Assembly: GCA_949357655.1 (NCBI GenBank)
Contig: CASHTG010000001.1
Coordinates: 2,542,001 to 2,606,000, forward strand
Direction: 5' to 3'
DNA: 64,000 nucleotides
Source: Parascedosporium putredinis
Lineage: Eukaryota > Ascomycota > Sordariomycetes > Microascales > Microascaceae
In this document: positions 25,070-38,473 of the stretch, in pieces
How the letters are laid out: every line of letters begins with the position of its first letter
Numbering within the stretch: the stretch's first letter is position 1
Translations under genes and position numbers: made by a program
The notes under the pieces: model-generated
Database searches by the model: none
What the model saw: the letters and a program-made list of their open reading frames with translations, nothing else
Told to the model about the DNA's origin: nothing

Positions 25070-28000
25070 ATGAGACCCGGACGCTATACCTGGGCAATTC
25101 CTGTTCCACCAAGATTAGAACAGGTCTGCAAGCGGCCGCCGATAACCTTCCACGTGCTGACATCCCTACTTTTATCGAGAAGCTCCGTCCCAGACGCTGC
25201 CCCCGGACCATTCGCCCGACCCCGTCAAGTTTTCCCCGAGATCCGTATCCAGGCTTGATGAAGAGCCCGAGGACGATTGGCACCGTACGATTCGACCGAA
25301 TGTCCTTGAACCTCCTGCCCCACGATCTATAACCCATTCAAGAGAGTCCTCTGCCGAAAAGATATCCCCGCCCTCCGCTCCGCCGCTGACCCTCACCTCT
25401 CCTCGTCTCCAAACCCCCAATCTCGACAAGGCTTTGGCGGTGTCCTTGAACGACCGATCGATCCGAAAAGTGCGTCGTACGGACATCATCGCCAAACCTC
25501 CATCGTTCATGGAATCCAGCACTCGAGAAATGGAAGCCTCGCGAGTTCATCATCAAGCCCCTTAAGCCCCCAGATGATAGCCGCGGCCGGCGCAGCCATG
25601 TTGTCAGATAGGCCGGACTTCCATGGCATGTTGCGGATTGACGACGACGTTCCTCTGTCGAGACCCGGAACCTCTCTCTCAAATGCCCCCACCCTAACCT
25701 CCATTTCTCATGCCTCAGAGAAACCTACTTCGATCCCCGAGAGCACGAGCTATTCCGCAACAAGTAGACGTGTCGAGCGAATGCAAAATTCTAAGCCCCG
25801 CCACGATCATTCCCATACCCATGCCCATCATGCCTCGCATTCCTCGCGCCACCCAAAAGACGAGCAAAAAACTGTTGGCGAGTATGCCTTACACGTTCTC
25901 TTCACCTCGGTTCGTCTCACTGACTAGAATACTCCTGCAATGTTGCTCTGCTCCCCACCTGGTGCTAACTTTGTCGTAGTTCATCGCCCAAGCTGAAGAA
26001 AAGCTCAATGACTGTATCACTGTGCCATTCGATCCCGAGCCCCATATCGAGCACATATGCGGGCCCGGGGCTGACCCAGGCTTCGATCAGTCCATCATCG
26101 CCCTTGGCCATATTGCTAGTCAGAAGCCAAAGCCCTTGATTGATTTGATGATGCTTTGGAGGAAGAGCAAGAGCGATCTCGCGAATGAAGCCAGATCGCA
26201 TGTTCAACAGTCCAAAACTAATCTGCCACCCAGCCCGCTACAACGGCGCAACACTGAGCCCGTCCAACCTCACCAGCCCTCTTCTTCAATAGATGCGGGC
26301 CACTTACCTTTTCTTAACTCTCCCACCTCGCGCCAGGAATATGTTGCACAGGCTGAGCGTCGCTCTACAGTCTCAATCTATATTCTTTGCAGAGTGTTGA
26401 TTGAAATCATCAGCCAGAGTAATCTCGCCTGCATAACCCCGGAGATGGAGGAGAAGCTCGAAGGCATTATTTTCGGCCAGCTCAAGATAGCAGATACAGA
26501 ACAACTGATGATGTCGCCGCTCAAGCTCGCAAACTGGAATCTTTTTGCCCAACTTCTCGGCACCATGAGCGAGATCAGTTTTCCCACCGTCACGAAGCGA
26601 TTCCTCTCCGATATTGAGCACTCATTACAGGAACTTGCTATCAAGGGTCCATCCTCGGCTGCGGGCCGTGACACAGAGGGGAAGATGGAGCTTGTTCTCG
26701 GTGGTATGAAACAATTGCGGATCAAGGTCGCACCGACTGAAGCGTGGGAGCAATCATGCGATTTTCTTATTGCGCTTGGGCGGTTATTCAACAAGTCCCA
26801 TGGCCAGCGGGCCAAAACCGCATTCTGCCAGGTTCTCGATATGCTTTTAATAGCAGTGGCGGCCAAAGCATCTTCTGGTGACTTTTCCCACCCCAAGTGG
26901 GCCGAAGTTAGGAGCTCTATCGGACCGCGCCTCGCGCAGATGTTTGTAAAGCCACGCCACTGGGGGTTCGCCTTCCCACTTACTGCCACCCTCCTATGCG
27001 TCTCAACTCCTGACACGTTCAACTCACAATGGCTTCAGCTGGTTCTTCCTCTTCAGCCCAAACTAAAGGACCGATACACCAGGTCTCTCAGTCTACAGGT
27101 TGTCTCGAGATTACTCTGGACATTCCTCTACAGGGCTGGCGATTCGAGCCCAAGCACGGTGAGGAAGCTAGACGAGGTTATAAAACTAGTCCTTCCCCAG
27201 ACCAAACGCTCTCTTATTGCCTCCGAGATTAGCGTCGCGGAGCCCTTGATACAAGTCATTCGGATCATCGGTTACAAGCATCCCGAATATTGCTTCAAGA
27301 GCATAATCTTTCCTCTGATTAATGCCGAACTGTTCAAATCTAACAAAGAACTCCGAGTTGAACAACTTGACCCGGATAGAATCGTGATCGGTATACGGGC
27401 GTTCTTGGCCATCATCTCCGATCTTGAAAAGGGTGAACAGGGCCAACCTCCCTTCCCCCAATATTCGGCTCCACCGTCTTCTTTACCTGACCGCATACCC
27501 ACATCGCCTGGGATTATGTCTCCTAGAGGCGCGCCGTTGTCAATTCCATTGCCGCCCCTAAAGAGGACGGGGTGTCTCGACCTGTCCTGATCAACGCTTT
27601 GAGTGACACTGTCAAGGAGTATTACCTCAAATTCTGCGAAATCCTCGGCACCATCACCATAATCTGTGACAACACCTTTGGTGGGCAGGCTGCCCTAGAC
27701 GAGAAGTTCAGCAGCCCCGGCCCCAAGACACCCATCGCGGATACCTTCAACTTTTCACGTCGCGACGACCATCAAGCCCCGTCTGACCAGAAGCAAGCAT
27801 TTTACGAGCTCCTCCACGTCGCCGTCCAGGCGCTACCCAGATGTCTTTCTGTAGACATACCCTTCAACTCCATCATTAACCTCCTTTGCACTGGCACAGC
27901 GCACGTGCAGTCTAATATTGCGGAGTCTTCTGCACAATCCCTAAAAGCTATCGCGCGGCAATCCCACTCTCAACAGGTAACCATGGGGTTTTCACGGTTC

Positions 28001-31000
28001 ATCTTCAACTTCGATGACAGGTACTCGACCATGTCCGATGGCGGCATGCTAGGCCCGGGCCACATAGAGTACGCTTCGGCTCTACGTCGAGTTGTTACAG
28101 ATATGGATCGAGGAGATCCGGCAGAGGTCAAAGGATGCATCCACTGCACCTGATCCCAATTCCGGCAATGCTGATATGCGAGGCATGAAACTCGACCTGT
28201 CTAGTGTCTGGGCCGAGGTGGACTATGTTGAAGCTCACGGGCTATTTTTCCTTTGCTCCCAGTCCCGCAGGGTGAGGCATTTCGCTGTAACCGTCTTGCG
28301 CCTGATCACTGAGTTTGATACGGCGCTGGGTAAAACTCAAGGTCAAGCAAAGGACACACTGCGCCTCATTGACATTCTTGAGAATGACGCGGATCAGGTC
28401 ATCAGCCTTAAACATGAGCAGCTTTCGGTTGCGGAGAGGAGTCGTCTTCAGCGCGGCCTGCTGAATAACACTAGCGGCCATAATAAGGGTGCTCTAGTTG
28501 AACTTTGCACCAGCGACGTCTCATATGACTCTACTCTCTGGTTCAAGATCCTCCCCAACCTGATGCGAGTGGCTTTTGACAAATGCCCCTTCACGGTCAC
28601 GATTGGCCGGGATTTGATCTGTAATCGAATTATACAGATGTACAAGCATATCTCCTTCCTGTCAGAACCGAATCGGGGCCGCACTATATATCCGATCCCG
28701 GAAGCGCCAGACTTGCGGGGAGAACGCCCGCTACGCAGCCGGAGGTCGTGATCGAGCAATGGAAATTATACCTCATCTTTGCCTGCACCACGCTCGCAGA
28801 TCCCGGAAGTGCGCCACTAACAACACCCACGACTCACCAGCATGGCCGAAAGGGATCTTCCAAGTCTAATTTGGCGGATAAAATTGTCTCGGCGAGGACT
28901 CTTTTCAAGTATCTCATCCCAATGTTATCAGCTACCTCGGCTTCCGTCAGGGAGGCGGTTGTTGTCGCGATGGGGTCTATCAACATCCACATCTACCGCA
29001 CCCTGCTGGAGGAGCTCCAAACGCAAGTTTCCCAATGCAACAACGAAGCCCGGGCCCGCATCCACCAGCGTTCAAACAGCAATCCGCGAAGGAATCGGAA
29101 AATGGATTTGCTTCGAACGGAAATCACGCATGTCTACAAGCTCACCTCGCACTTTTTGAAGGAACCCGAGATTTATCAGGATGAGTGGATTCTGAGCAAC
29201 CTAGTCAACTACACCAAAGACCTGAAACTGTTCCTCATGGACGGAGAGGTTCAGACGGACTGGGAATTCCAGAAACTGCGACGTCACTATTGCGGCTTGA
29301 CGGAAGAGCTCTTTGAAGGAATCAACCGGACCAAGGACCCGTCAAGGTGGATGTCTTTCGAGTCGCGAAAATCAGCCTTCTCGCTCATGGAAGATTGGTG
29401 TGGCTTCTCACCAAATCAGACTCAGATTCGGGCCCGAGAAGACACTATGCGGCAGTCGCTTATTGATCAACAATCGCTAGGAGAACGAGGAACCGTCACG
29501 GCAGCCATGGAAATTGAAAAGCGCAACTTGAGGACTACTGCCCTGAGCGCCATGGCTGCTCTCTGTGGCGGACCTATTTCCATTACGACGGAGAGCGGTG
29601 TCATACTTCAGTTCGACCCACGAAGACTCCTGACCTGGATCGAGGCTATTTTCAATTCGGGAAGTGACAGGATGAATATAACCGGCAGACGTGCCCTTCA
29701 CAATCTCATCATCCACAACAGCGAATACCCGTACCTGCTCGAGCATTGCATAGCTAGGTGCTACCTTGCAGAAGTCCCCAAAGTGCTCGAGAGCTACTTC
29801 TCCGTGGTGTCTCAAGTACTCCTTGAGCATGCCGATTACCCGACTGCTTTTTGGAAAGTCTTGAGTCTTTGTCTCTTCACTTTAGGAAATGACCAAAGTG
29901 AAATTCGATCAAGGTCAGCTCACGTACTCAGGGCTCTCGATGAGCGCCAGCAGATTGGCCGAAGGTCCAAGATCCAAGACTTTGACATCAGCATCTCGGA
30001 TAAGACCAAAGCCGTCTATAAACTCGCCCAGTTTGAGATTTCGAAACGTTTGTCAAAGCAGCACACTGACCTGGCCTTCCACGTCTTCTCCGAGTTCACA
30101 TTATACTTCAAGGACCTTCAGCCGGCCTCCCAACAAAACATGGTTGCGGTAATCTTGCCCTGGATACAAGCTATTGCACTTACACTTGACCCTAACGGCG
30201 GACCTACCGCGCCCTCCTATGTTTTGCTCGCCAACCTAGTCGAAATCACGATCAAGGCGAGCGGTACCCTGCACAACGAAGTCCAAGCTCTTTGGCAAGC
30301 TCTCGTCACTGGCCCCCATCCATTGAACGTGAGAATAGTGATGGACTTCATCATCTCCCTATGTCTCGAACGCCGCGAACAGAATTTCGTCGAGTACGCT
30401 AAGCAGATTGTCGTCTTCTTATCCAGCACTCCTGGTATGAAGGTGATTGACTTCTTGATGGTGCAGATCACTCCAAAGGCCATGGTGCCGAATGAAAAAC
30501 AGGTTCTTCCCGCGCCGCCCGACGTTAGTAACCTGCCTTACTGTGCCGATCTAACGGAAGCACTCCCCATCGGGACCAAGCAAGCCGGCTTTTCTCTTGG
30601 ACAACTATCGTTGATCCTCCTTGTGGATTTGATGGTGTCGCCTGTACATCTGTCTTCCGACCACTTGCCTGTGCTCCTCCAAGTGGTGACGGTCCTATGG
30701 GATCACTATACTCCGCTCGTGCAGGAACAGGCGCGAGAGATGCTTATCCACCTGATCCACGAACTCGTGATCTCCAAGCTAGCGGATCAAACCCCAGCAA
30801 CCGCGAAGAAGTCAATTGAGGATTTGATAGACTCGATCCGTCGGCACGATCGGGCGGTAGTGTGGAGCTATGAGGACAGTAATGGAAAAGCCGATGATCG
30901 CGAGAACCACGTACCACCCAGCATGGAGAACCTCACTACAGAGGTCGTCAAAACCTTTGAGCTCACCTTTCCCGGTATCAAAGAACGGTGGGGCCGTCTA

Positions 31001-32988
31001 TCATTAACATGGGCAACGTCCTGCCCGGTGAGGCACCTAGCCTGCCGTTCTTTCCAGATATTCCGCTGCATCCTTACCTCTCTCGACCAGCCGATGCTGG
31101 GGGCATGCTTGTTCGGCTCTCCAACACTATAGCGGATGAAGACCCCGAGATTCAGACTTTCTCCATGGAGATCCTGACGACCCTCAAAACGCTCATTGTC
31201 AAGCTCGACGCCGACAAGCTAGCAACATTCCCACAGCTGTTCTGGACAACTTGTGCCTGCCTCGAATCCATCAATGAGCTCGAGTTCCTCGAGGCCGTGG
31301 AGATGCTCAATGAATACCTTGCCAAGCTTGACTTTAGGTCTGATGGCGTGCGACTTAGGCTCATGGAGGGTCAGCCTTCCCGATGGGACGGTTCGTTTGA
31401 CGGCCTCCAGCCGCTCCTGCACAAGGGTATGAGGTCGTCGCTTTGCATGGAGCCAACGTTGCGGACAATCGATAAACTGGCGCCTCTGCCGAGCGATAGC
31501 CTCGTGGGCGATGACTCGCGCGTTTTCTTCGCCATCCTTTCTCATCTTCCCGGCTTCCTACACGCGCTTGATCTTAATCGGCAGGACGAGGAGACTTTGC
31601 GGTCTGCGCGCATACTCGCGGAAGCGGCGGAGTGCGAGGGATACTCCAGTGTTTCCCACGTGCTAAACGAATACGTGGGGTCCAGGTACCGATCAAGCAA
31701 AGAGCTCCTCGGTCATATGCTCAGCGCGCTCAAGGATTATTTCCTTCCGCGGCTCGACTTCGAAATGGTTACCTTCTGCATGGGGCTCCTTACCAACTCG
31801 ACTTCATGGGTTAAGATCAAGACGATGCAGATTCTCTGCGTCGTTATCCCCGAGATGGACATGCGCAAGCCTGAACTTGCGGGCCATGGGTCGGATCTGA
31901 TTTCCCCCTTGCTCCGGCTACTCCAAACGGAGTTCTGCATGGAGGCCCTAGAGGTTCTAGATAACATAATGACCATGTCGGGAAGCTCCATGGATAAGCA
32001 CCATCTTCGAATGAGCATGACGCGGGCCACTTCGAAAGCTATCCGAAAGGAGTACGAGCGCACGCAAAGCCTTTCGGTATTCCGGAGGAATCTGGTTGGG
32101 CGATACCTGTGCCGGCGAAGAAGACAGACTCGACTCGCGCCAACATACATGCAGCCTTCTACAGGTGCGAGAGTTCAGGAGGGGCTACGGCCGAGCCCTC
32201 CCCACCCCCGAGGTCGAATTCCATTCGGACGACTTCGATTACGGCTACTTGCCTCCAAACGATCGGACCGAAACCATGATGTCAGACGACCTTCGCGCCG
32301 AGAGCACCATGGGCGATCTGGTCAGCAAACTCGACAGTCTCGACGACTTCTTTGACGATCTATCGCAAAGCGCACCCAGCGAGGGCCGTTCCTCAAGAAC
32401 AATCACCGAGTACGACCCCGACCTCTCGCAGTCCAGTGTTCAAGTCTACGACGATCAAATTGTGCCCATTCTTCACCAGGCCTCCAACAACCCCTCGTTC
32501 CAAAACGGATTCGCCGAACGGGCTCCAGCCATGTCCCGCGAGGCCAGCAGCAACACCATGAACCCCGGCGCATTTATCGCTTCATCAGCCAGTCACCGAC
32601 AGGGTCTGCCGTCCAGAGCGGGACTTTCCCCATCCACGCCGTCTCAAGCTCAAATATTTCCAGGAGACCTCACCTCAGACGATGAGTTCAACGAAGATGT
32701 TTTGTCCGACGCAGACGATGAGCAGCCTGGGATGCCCGGGGATGAAAGCTCCTTCTTCCTCGAAAACATGATCCGGCCTTTTGCGCAATCATCGAGGCCC
32801 ACGGCGCGGAGGCTTACGGGGGAGAACCCGAGATTTGGACCGGTTCAGAATGGAACGGTCAGGACCTTCCCAGCCCATACCCAAGCTACCGTCTAGTACA
32901 AACCTATTCCCCCGAAACCACAGCAGCCGTCGGCACAGCCTCCTCAGGGAGACATGCTTTAGCTCTTGACAAGCTTAATAGTGCCTAG
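25070..32988 (+). CDS. Cell morphogenesis protein PAG1/Tao3/Mor2 (Furry family)
   Basis: The scaffold of the RAM/MOR network, holding the NDR kinase Cbk1/Orb6-type module for polarised growth and septation. One intron is clear (25910-25979). About 2,600 residues fits filamentous-fungal PAG1. The disordered N-terminus (HSRESSAEKISPPSAPP; SRPGTSLSNAP) leads into the conserved N-terminal domain (GEYALHVLFTS joined to FIAQAEEKLN). HEAT/armadillo-like helical repeats follow across 26-32 kb, with the landmark SLFGIPEESGWAIPVPA at 32064-32115. At least nine bases are missing: near 25535, 27558, 28087 (two), 28715, 30991, 32069, 32208 and 32775. Correcting the last moves the stop to 32986-32988 and gives a tail ending LALDKLNSA. 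The start is unresolved: the ATG at 25070 is only the first plausible one, and its frame does not join the downstream frame without more corrections or another intron. Confidence 0.9.
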
Positions 32989-33842
32989 AGGCTTGGTTAT
33001 ACCTGGCCCCTTGTATCGCTTTGCATGGTGCAACCTGCCTTCCACCTTTTGTTTTTTTCTCCAACGACTACCCTTCCTCCCTTCTTGTGTGTGTTCTTTC
33101 TTTTTTATAAAACGAAAACTTAGGCTTGTCGCTCGATAACGTGTGTATATGAAGACGCAGGAGTACAAATTCTCGGTGTTATTAGATGCAAGTCATTTTT
33201 AGCTTTTAATTAGCCCTCACGAAGAATCCCATCATGAGCTACTGAATACACATATACCATTTTATACCAATATATCTGGGTTCGTGGATGCCTTCTCTAT
33301 CCTTAGGTCTTGCGCGTCAAGTACCTACGAGACGTAGGAACGGAGGCCGTGGTGAGAACCACATTTCCCGTCGCATAATGTCCCATGCCTTTCCATTCCT
33401 TGTTATGGATTCGAATCTTTTGTTCTTTTTGTGTGGCACCACTGCCCATAGTTTCCCAGGCCCCTTTTGCTACTTCATGTAGTCCAACGTGAGCAGGGCG
33501 GCGCTTGCAAGATCCAGCATGGCGCCCAAACTTTGAGGACTTGGGAGTGACTGGCACGATTCAGGCAGGATCGCAGGTTGAGAGCAAAGCTTAACTTCCT
33601 TTGCATTTCCTACCTTGAATCCAGCTTCATACAAAAGTGGAAACAATGAATCGAATCCTAGATGATTATGGTAGTGGTGGTAGGGAAGGTAGTGGGTGAT
33701 GAGCCAAATGGAAAGCCAAGATGTACATTCACGATATTCAGCTTATATGGATCCACCTCAAGGAAGTCCTAAAGGATATTTCCGGAATGGGGAGTCCTAT
33801 TTCGAGGCTTTTCGGTGCAATTGCTTGCCATGAAATATACGC
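32989..33842. other. 3' region between convergent PAG1 and DIB1
   Basis: Both flanking genes end here, so this should be two 3' UTRs and terminators. It is T- and A-rich in places (33050-33120, 33180-33270). No coding frame was recognised. Confidence 0.5.
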
Positions 33843-34485
33843 TTAGTACCTGTGGCGGGTAGAGTAGTCTAGGAAGCGGAACAGGATTCATTAGCGTACT
33901 GGGAGGATAGTGTTCGGATACAAGTGTATGCTAAACTTCCCCATAAAGAGTGGGGTAGGTAGGAGGGGCCAAAAAGAAGAGGAAATCATACCTTTGGGGC
34001 TGACAACGAGACCACGGCCCTTCTTGGCACCACGATAGATGGTCTCGATGATGTCAATAAGCTCCTGCTTGTCCTCGAGGACCCAGTTGAGCTTGTTGTT
34101 GTTACCGGTGCCGAAATCGCACAGCATGTGCTTGTTTCGCCAGAAGAAGAGGATCGTGCATGGGTCGTAAAGCTCGTACATTTCGTTAAAGTCGGGGACC
34201 TGATCAATGTCGCAGACGTAGATGACCGCAAAGTTTCGAACCAGTTCCGAGATTTTGTAAAGAACCTATGAGGGTAGAGCGAGCCTTGTTAGCTTCCTCG
34301 GACAGTCCTCCCGGTTGGGAATGAAGGGGGAAAGAGGGAGGGGAGGAACATACCTCTCCCATCCTCATGCAGTCGGAATCAGAGTCACGACCAAAGAGGA
34401 TGACCACGAGTCGCTCTTCCTCGCTGAGAATGGCCTGGTCAACGTGCCACCCACTCCGAAGGTGCGGCAGGAAAACGGAACCCAT
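33843..34485 (-). CDS. dib1: U5 snRNP protein Dib1/Dim1 (TXNL4A), spliceosome component
   Basis: Three exons: 34485-34354, 34265-33992 and 33868-33843, summing to exactly 144 codons (143 residues), the same length as yeast Dib1, with no correction needed. The protein has a thioredoxin fold without the redox CxxC pair and sits in U4/U6.U5 tri-snRNP, from which it must leave for the spliceosome to activate. Diagnostic segments are SGWHVDQAILSEEERLVVI, RDSDSDCMRMGE, FFWRNKHMLCDFGTGNNNK and the C-terminal STRHRY (RYRY in many relatives). It is one of only two genes in the window with an intact frame throughout. It is convergent with PAG1 and divergent from Sec62. Confidence 0.97.
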
Positions 34486-35201
34486 GGCTTTCTGATGTCC
34501 CGGAAATTCAAGGCTTTGGGCCTGCTGAGGAGTTGGACGTTTGGGGAAACGAGGAGCGAGTCAAGAAATGGTGAGGATCGTGGATAAGGCGGCGGGCGAC
34601 TTCATGTGAATGTGGGGTGTGGTGCCTTGTGGTGGATGTGACGATAAGAGCCGATAAGGCTGCTTATTCAGCTTTTGGACTTGGGTTTTGGATTGCTTCC
34701 ATCCGGCTTTCCACGAAGCATTCTACCGGTGATCAACCGTCCTCGTGGCAACTTGTGTCTGGTGCAGATTGATGTGACCCTAGACGGGAAATTTTTGAAG
34801 TGAACACAGTTACCATTGTACGCGCCGTCTGAGCCATGCGCTAAGGCCATCATTAATCATTACCTGGCTTTTGGGGTGCTTGAGGCCACATCCGCTTGAC
34901 CAACTTAATCATCCCAGCTATTAACTCTCCAAGCTTCATCCTCCCTAAAGAAGTCCCCCCACCCCTTGACTTTCTTCCTCGGCCCATCCTTCACTCGAAC
35001 TCGGCGAACCTTTTTTTTTTTCCTTTCCCTCTTCTCTTATTGTCTTGTTCTTTGTTTCGTTGCTGTACTCACCCGTTGAGTTAAGCTACTAATCCCCTTA
35101 TTTCTTGTCTCTCCTTTTCCACACGATTACTGCGCAAATTCGATAGTCGGGAGAGCTTACTCTTCAATCTCCAATTCCTCCGTCGCAACACATAACGAGC
35201 C
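34486..35201. other. Divergent promoter region of DIB1 and SEC62
   Basis: About 0.7 kb. The Sec62 side (34970-35110) is strongly CT-rich with a T10 run, typical of fungal core promoters and leaders. No coding frame was found. Confidence 0.5.
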
Positions 35202-36570
35202 ATGTCGATGCCAATGCCTGGCCCAGGTGGCCCTGGAGGTCCTGGCGGCCCCGGGGACCTGGCATCCCTATCCAGATGGGACCCGGCCAGATGCCCACCC
35301 CAGAGCAGATCCAGATGATGCAGCGACAGCTCGCCATGGAGGCCCAGAAGGCCGGCATGAGCGTGCCTGATTTCGTTGAGCACCTCAAGAAGCAAGCTCG
35401 CGAACAGCAGATGAGGATGCAGCAGGCGGCTCAGCAGCAGCGCGCTGCCGGCGGCGGCCTGGCGGTCCGGGTCCCCAGCCTGGCCCCCGGGTCAAGGCCG
35501 CCCCCAAGGCCAACCTCAACCCATTACACCTGGTCCCCGAACCCCAAGGCTCTCGCCTTGGCAAAATTCCTCAAGAGCCAAGATCTCAAACCCAGAACTT
35601 GTATTCTTAACGGCGAGCGCAAAGACATGTTCAAAGGTGAGTGTCGTATCGAGCGTCGTCGACTGCTCACACCGGGTTTACCACGCTCTCGTGGGCTGGC
35701 CATGTACTAACGGTGAGCGTTGAAATTGTAGTGAAACGAGCCCTCCGAGCCCTTCAGTCCCCGCCTACGAAAAGGCGCGAAAGAAGAACCCGCTTCTCCC
35801 CGAAATCACCGACCGCGCCTCTCTTGAGAACACCTTTAAGCTCCTTCCCATGTCCATGCTTGCTCTCCGCGTCACCAAGACCGACCCTCACGAGGGCCAC
35901 AACCATGCCAAGAAGCCTAAGCGCGTCAAGGGCCTCTGGACGGTCAAGATTGAGCCTCAGCAGGATGCTCAGGAAGAAATGTACTACGCCTGGCTGTGGG
36001 AGGGTGCGCAGATTAAGCGACAGGTTTATGCCGTGCTGGCCCTCATCCTCATCTTCCTCATTGTGCTTTATCCTCTGTGGCCCGTCAAGTTGCGACAGGG
36101 AGTGTACTATCTAAGCTGGGGCTTCCTGGGTTTGCTCGGCCTGTTCTTCCTCATGGCTATCTTCCGTGTTATCCTCTTCTGTGTCACATACTTTGCCGTC
36201 GCGCCCGGCCTGTGGCTATACCCCAATCTCTGGGAAGACGTTTCTTTTATGGACAGTTTCCGCCCCGTGTGGGCCTGGCATGAGGTATGTATCTATCGCG
36301 CCGCACAAGCCCTGAACATCCCCCTCAATCCTTGTGCATGCACATCACTGACACGCTTACTTGTAGACCGAGCCTCAAAAGAAGAAGAAGAAGAAGTCCA
36401 AGTCGGCCACCCAAGGACTAGGAAATGCCGAGGCGCAATCCCAAATCAGCGCCGCGGCTGGCCACGCGCCTCCCGCCACCGCCACGACTACGGCCACCGA
36501 CACTCAGATCAAGACCGAGCCCAGGCAACGCTCCTATGTGGCGCCCAAGGTTGAGGAGCTCGCTGAATAA
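35202..36570 (+). CDS. sec62: Sec62, ER post-translational translocation subunit
   Basis: Three exons: 35202-35636, 35732-36284 and 36367-36570, about 397 residues. Sec62 works with Sec63, Sec71 and Sec72 at the Sec61 channel to import finished polypeptides into the ER. The N-terminal 100 residues are Pro/Gly/Gln-rich (repeated GPGGPGG). The conserved cytosolic core has NPKALALAKFLKSQDLKPRT and NGERKDMFK joined across intron 1 to VKRALRAL. Two membrane spans follow (VYAVLALILIFLIVLYPLW and the segment from YLSWGFLG to VILFCVTYFA), then a tail starting with a lysine run and ending VEELAE. Single bases are missing near 35257 and 35762. The segment at about 35445-35550 probably hides three further, mutually compensating losses, because the Gly/Pro/Gln pattern jumps between frames there. 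Confidence 0.95.
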
Positions 36571-38473
36571 TGGACTGGGTGGGTTGTAATCTTCCTGCAT
36601 CTACCAAGGCAGGGCGAAATTTCGCCAAGAATGGCAGGAATGCATACTTCCTTGCAATAACTTGCATCGGTCATATCAATGACCATACCATGGGTGTTTT
36701 GAGTGGGATTTCTTTTTCTTGGCCCGCCGAGGTGTGCCCCGTTTGGGGCGTTTTTATCTCCCATAGGGTATCGAATCTGCAAAAGGGGTTATTATCTCAC
36801 TGTGTCCGGTTGTTGTTGATGTTTTCTCGCTCTGTTCGCCCTAGCACATATTGTATTAGTACGAGAAGGGCATCCTCCTCTTTCTTCCTTCCTTCTCTTT
36901 GTTTTCACATTACAAGCCAAAGGGTGGCCGGAAATTTTGACGAATATTTGACTTTGAGCGAACCTGCCTCTCCAGATAGTAGATGTGTACTGAGTGAGGA
37001 CACAAACCTGGCTGCCATCAAATGCAGCCAGTGTTGCGCCCATCACGTTGAGCCCCTTGACAGTTACAGGTCAGCTCCATAGGTTTTCCTCCGGCGAGGC
37101 TCTCGGTAGAACCGGATGGGCCTTGCTCAGTCGGCCTGTTGAGTAACCTTAAAAGAGACCTATGACGTTCTCGAGGCCCCTGGGCCTCCGTCACTGAGCC
37201 TCACGGCCCCCGGAGGTGTCCCCCAATTGCATCATCTCAGGTCCCAACTGATCAGCCAAGGCGGGACGTCTCCTTCTCCTGGGCATTGTTGACCTTAACG
37301 CTGAGATTTCCGTCACGGGCGACGCATGCTTCAGCTCGCCCCAAACCCCAAACGGCTTACACCCGACGCCTCGTGCCCCTCTCCTCCTCCTCGTCTTCCA
37401 GAAAAAGTTGTCACATTCACATTTTATTCGTAAACTAGTCTGCACTTTGTGATGCATCTGACGGATGCAGTCACTTTACGTGAAAAGGACAAAAGTCGAA
37501 GTCACTCGGTGGCGGAACGGGGGAGGCTTGCCCTGCCCTGCTCATTCGATCCATGCAGCGGCAGTTGACAGAACTGCCACGTATTTTCTCAAGCCCCCTA
37601 GTCTTTTCGAGTGGGAAGAATTACACCCATAGCAAAAGCTGGCAAGATGATCCTCGGCATGCGACAACAGTGGCACCGGGAAACGGCCATTCGGCCGCGA
37701 TGCCATATGCGCGGCCCGATACAGTTGGGGAATGCTTCGCTTCGGGTGCTACATGACAGCATCGTCGATGTACCCATGCCGCTATCTGGGGCGGTGTGAG
37801 CTGACAGATATGCATCGCCTCCTGAAAGCAGCTTCGAGGGGGTGGGCTGGAGAGCGACTTCGTTGGTGGCGACGGCGACGCGCAGGGGCAAGAACCCAGG
37901 TGCCGACGTGGGATGCGGACTTTAGCGTGGGGCGAGATGGAAAACTGAAGAATGATCAATGGTGACAGAAGAAATGGATTGCGAGAGAAATTTTTGAAAG
38001 AAGGAAGGGCAGGAAACAGGAAATGGGAAAAGGGAAAAGCAGAAGTGCATGTTCCCCACCCAATCCATGAAACCATGGAAAAGAAGAAAAGATGAAAAGA
38101 GGAAAATGAAAAAGAAAAATAAAGAAAGTATGGAAAAGGATATTTCGGTTGTGCCGAGGGAGAAAAGATGGATGCCATCTCTTTGCCCTATGCGCCAACA
38201 TTGAAAATTATACAGTTCAATGTTCTTCTACTACCACCAACCAAGACCGTACGTGTAAGCCTGCCTATAACCGGACATCGTCCAAAAGAGAGTACATACG
38301 TGACTGAGGTGTCAATCGTGAACAAGAGCCGTTGAAAAGAGATGCTAGTGCGAGGGTTAAAAACATTCGGGTCAACGAGCCTTTTATATGCCTCTTTCTC
38401 TTCACCGTCCCCCACGTATTGTCTCACAATTACCCTATTCGAAGCTTAGCAGCTCCCGAGGTATGAACCCGCG
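36571..38473. other. Intergenic region between convergent SEC62 and the acetyltransferase gene
   Basis: About 1.9 kb, unusually long for a convergent pair. Frames at 36570-37082 (plus) and 37621-38178 (minus) match no family; the latter is Phe/Ser-rich because of an A/G-rich tract on the plus strand (37970-38160). I see no supported gene. Confidence 0.45.

Noticed and set aside
37621..38178. 185-residue minus-strand frame rich in Phe and Ser
   Set aside because: It derives from an A/G-rich tract and resembles no family.
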